This document shows positions 12,891 through 12,967 of a DNA stretch of 12,967 bases, piece by piece. The DNA lies in assembly GCA_030054245.1 (NCBI GenBank), contig JASGCH010000019.1, forward strand, positions 1 through 12,967. Reading direction: 5' to 3'. The notes under the pieces were generated by a model. That model was not told where the DNA came from and ran no database searches. It saw only the letters and a program-made list of their open reading frames with translations. Origin of the DNA: Gammaproteobacteria bacterium (GTDB lineage: Bacteria > Pseudomonadota > Gammaproteobacteria > Burkholderiales > Burkholderiaceae_C). The position numbers and the translations under genes were made by a program. Every line of letters starts with the position of its first letter. The stretch's first letter is position 1.

Positions 12891-12967
12891 AATGTACTGT
12901 AGTTACAAAACCTTTTATCTGCCAAATAATCAACTGACTCAATACCTCAAGTGTTTAAACCTAACTC

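Overview
The window looks like chromosomal DNA of a proteobacterium, most likely gamma- or betaproteobacterial. Its protein genes resemble E. coli and Pseudomonas families: a ydcSTUV-patD cluster in the E. coli order, permeases close to Pseudomonas GtsB/GtsC, a PII protein with a T-loop tyrosine, and a ModB. Base composition is moderate. I cannot name the genus. Almost every gene is on the minus strand; only modB is on the plus strand.

Layout. Bases 1-880 hold no gene. They are a nested pile of copies of one family of small non-coding elements with inverted ends, plus an 80-bp tandem repeat. An orphan modB (molybdate permease) follows on the plus strand. Reading leftward from about 7430 to 1653 is a putrescine-type uptake and catabolism operon: ydcS (binding protein), ydcT (ATPase), ydcU and ydcV (permeases), then patD (4-aminobutanal dehydrogenase). 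Together these would import a polyamine-like substrate and oxidise the aminoaldehyde derived from it to GABA. A 292-bp element sits between ydcS and ydcT. Bases 7700-8664 encode three small membrane-associated proteins of unknown function; one is a damaged duplicate of its neighbour. Next come a glnB/glnK-type PII gene, a sugar ABC transporter lacking its binding protein (gtsB, gtsC, gtsD order), and a predicted lipoprotein with a calcium-binding-like loop.

The strongest unexplained signal is the repeat family. Its ends read about AGACYGTTGCACCATCGGCT, with a variant GAGACCTTTGCAC. Copies range from 21-bp hairpins to a 292-bp element and lie within about 25 bp of most gene 3' ends. One 155-bp copy (357-511) has perfect 13-bp inverted ends, is flanked by TACCT on both sides, and interrupts the second unit of the 80-bp tandem repeat. 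Removing the element and one TACCT restores exactly 80 bp. This is direct internal evidence of past transposition, so the family is best described as MITE-like. No transposase is present in the window.
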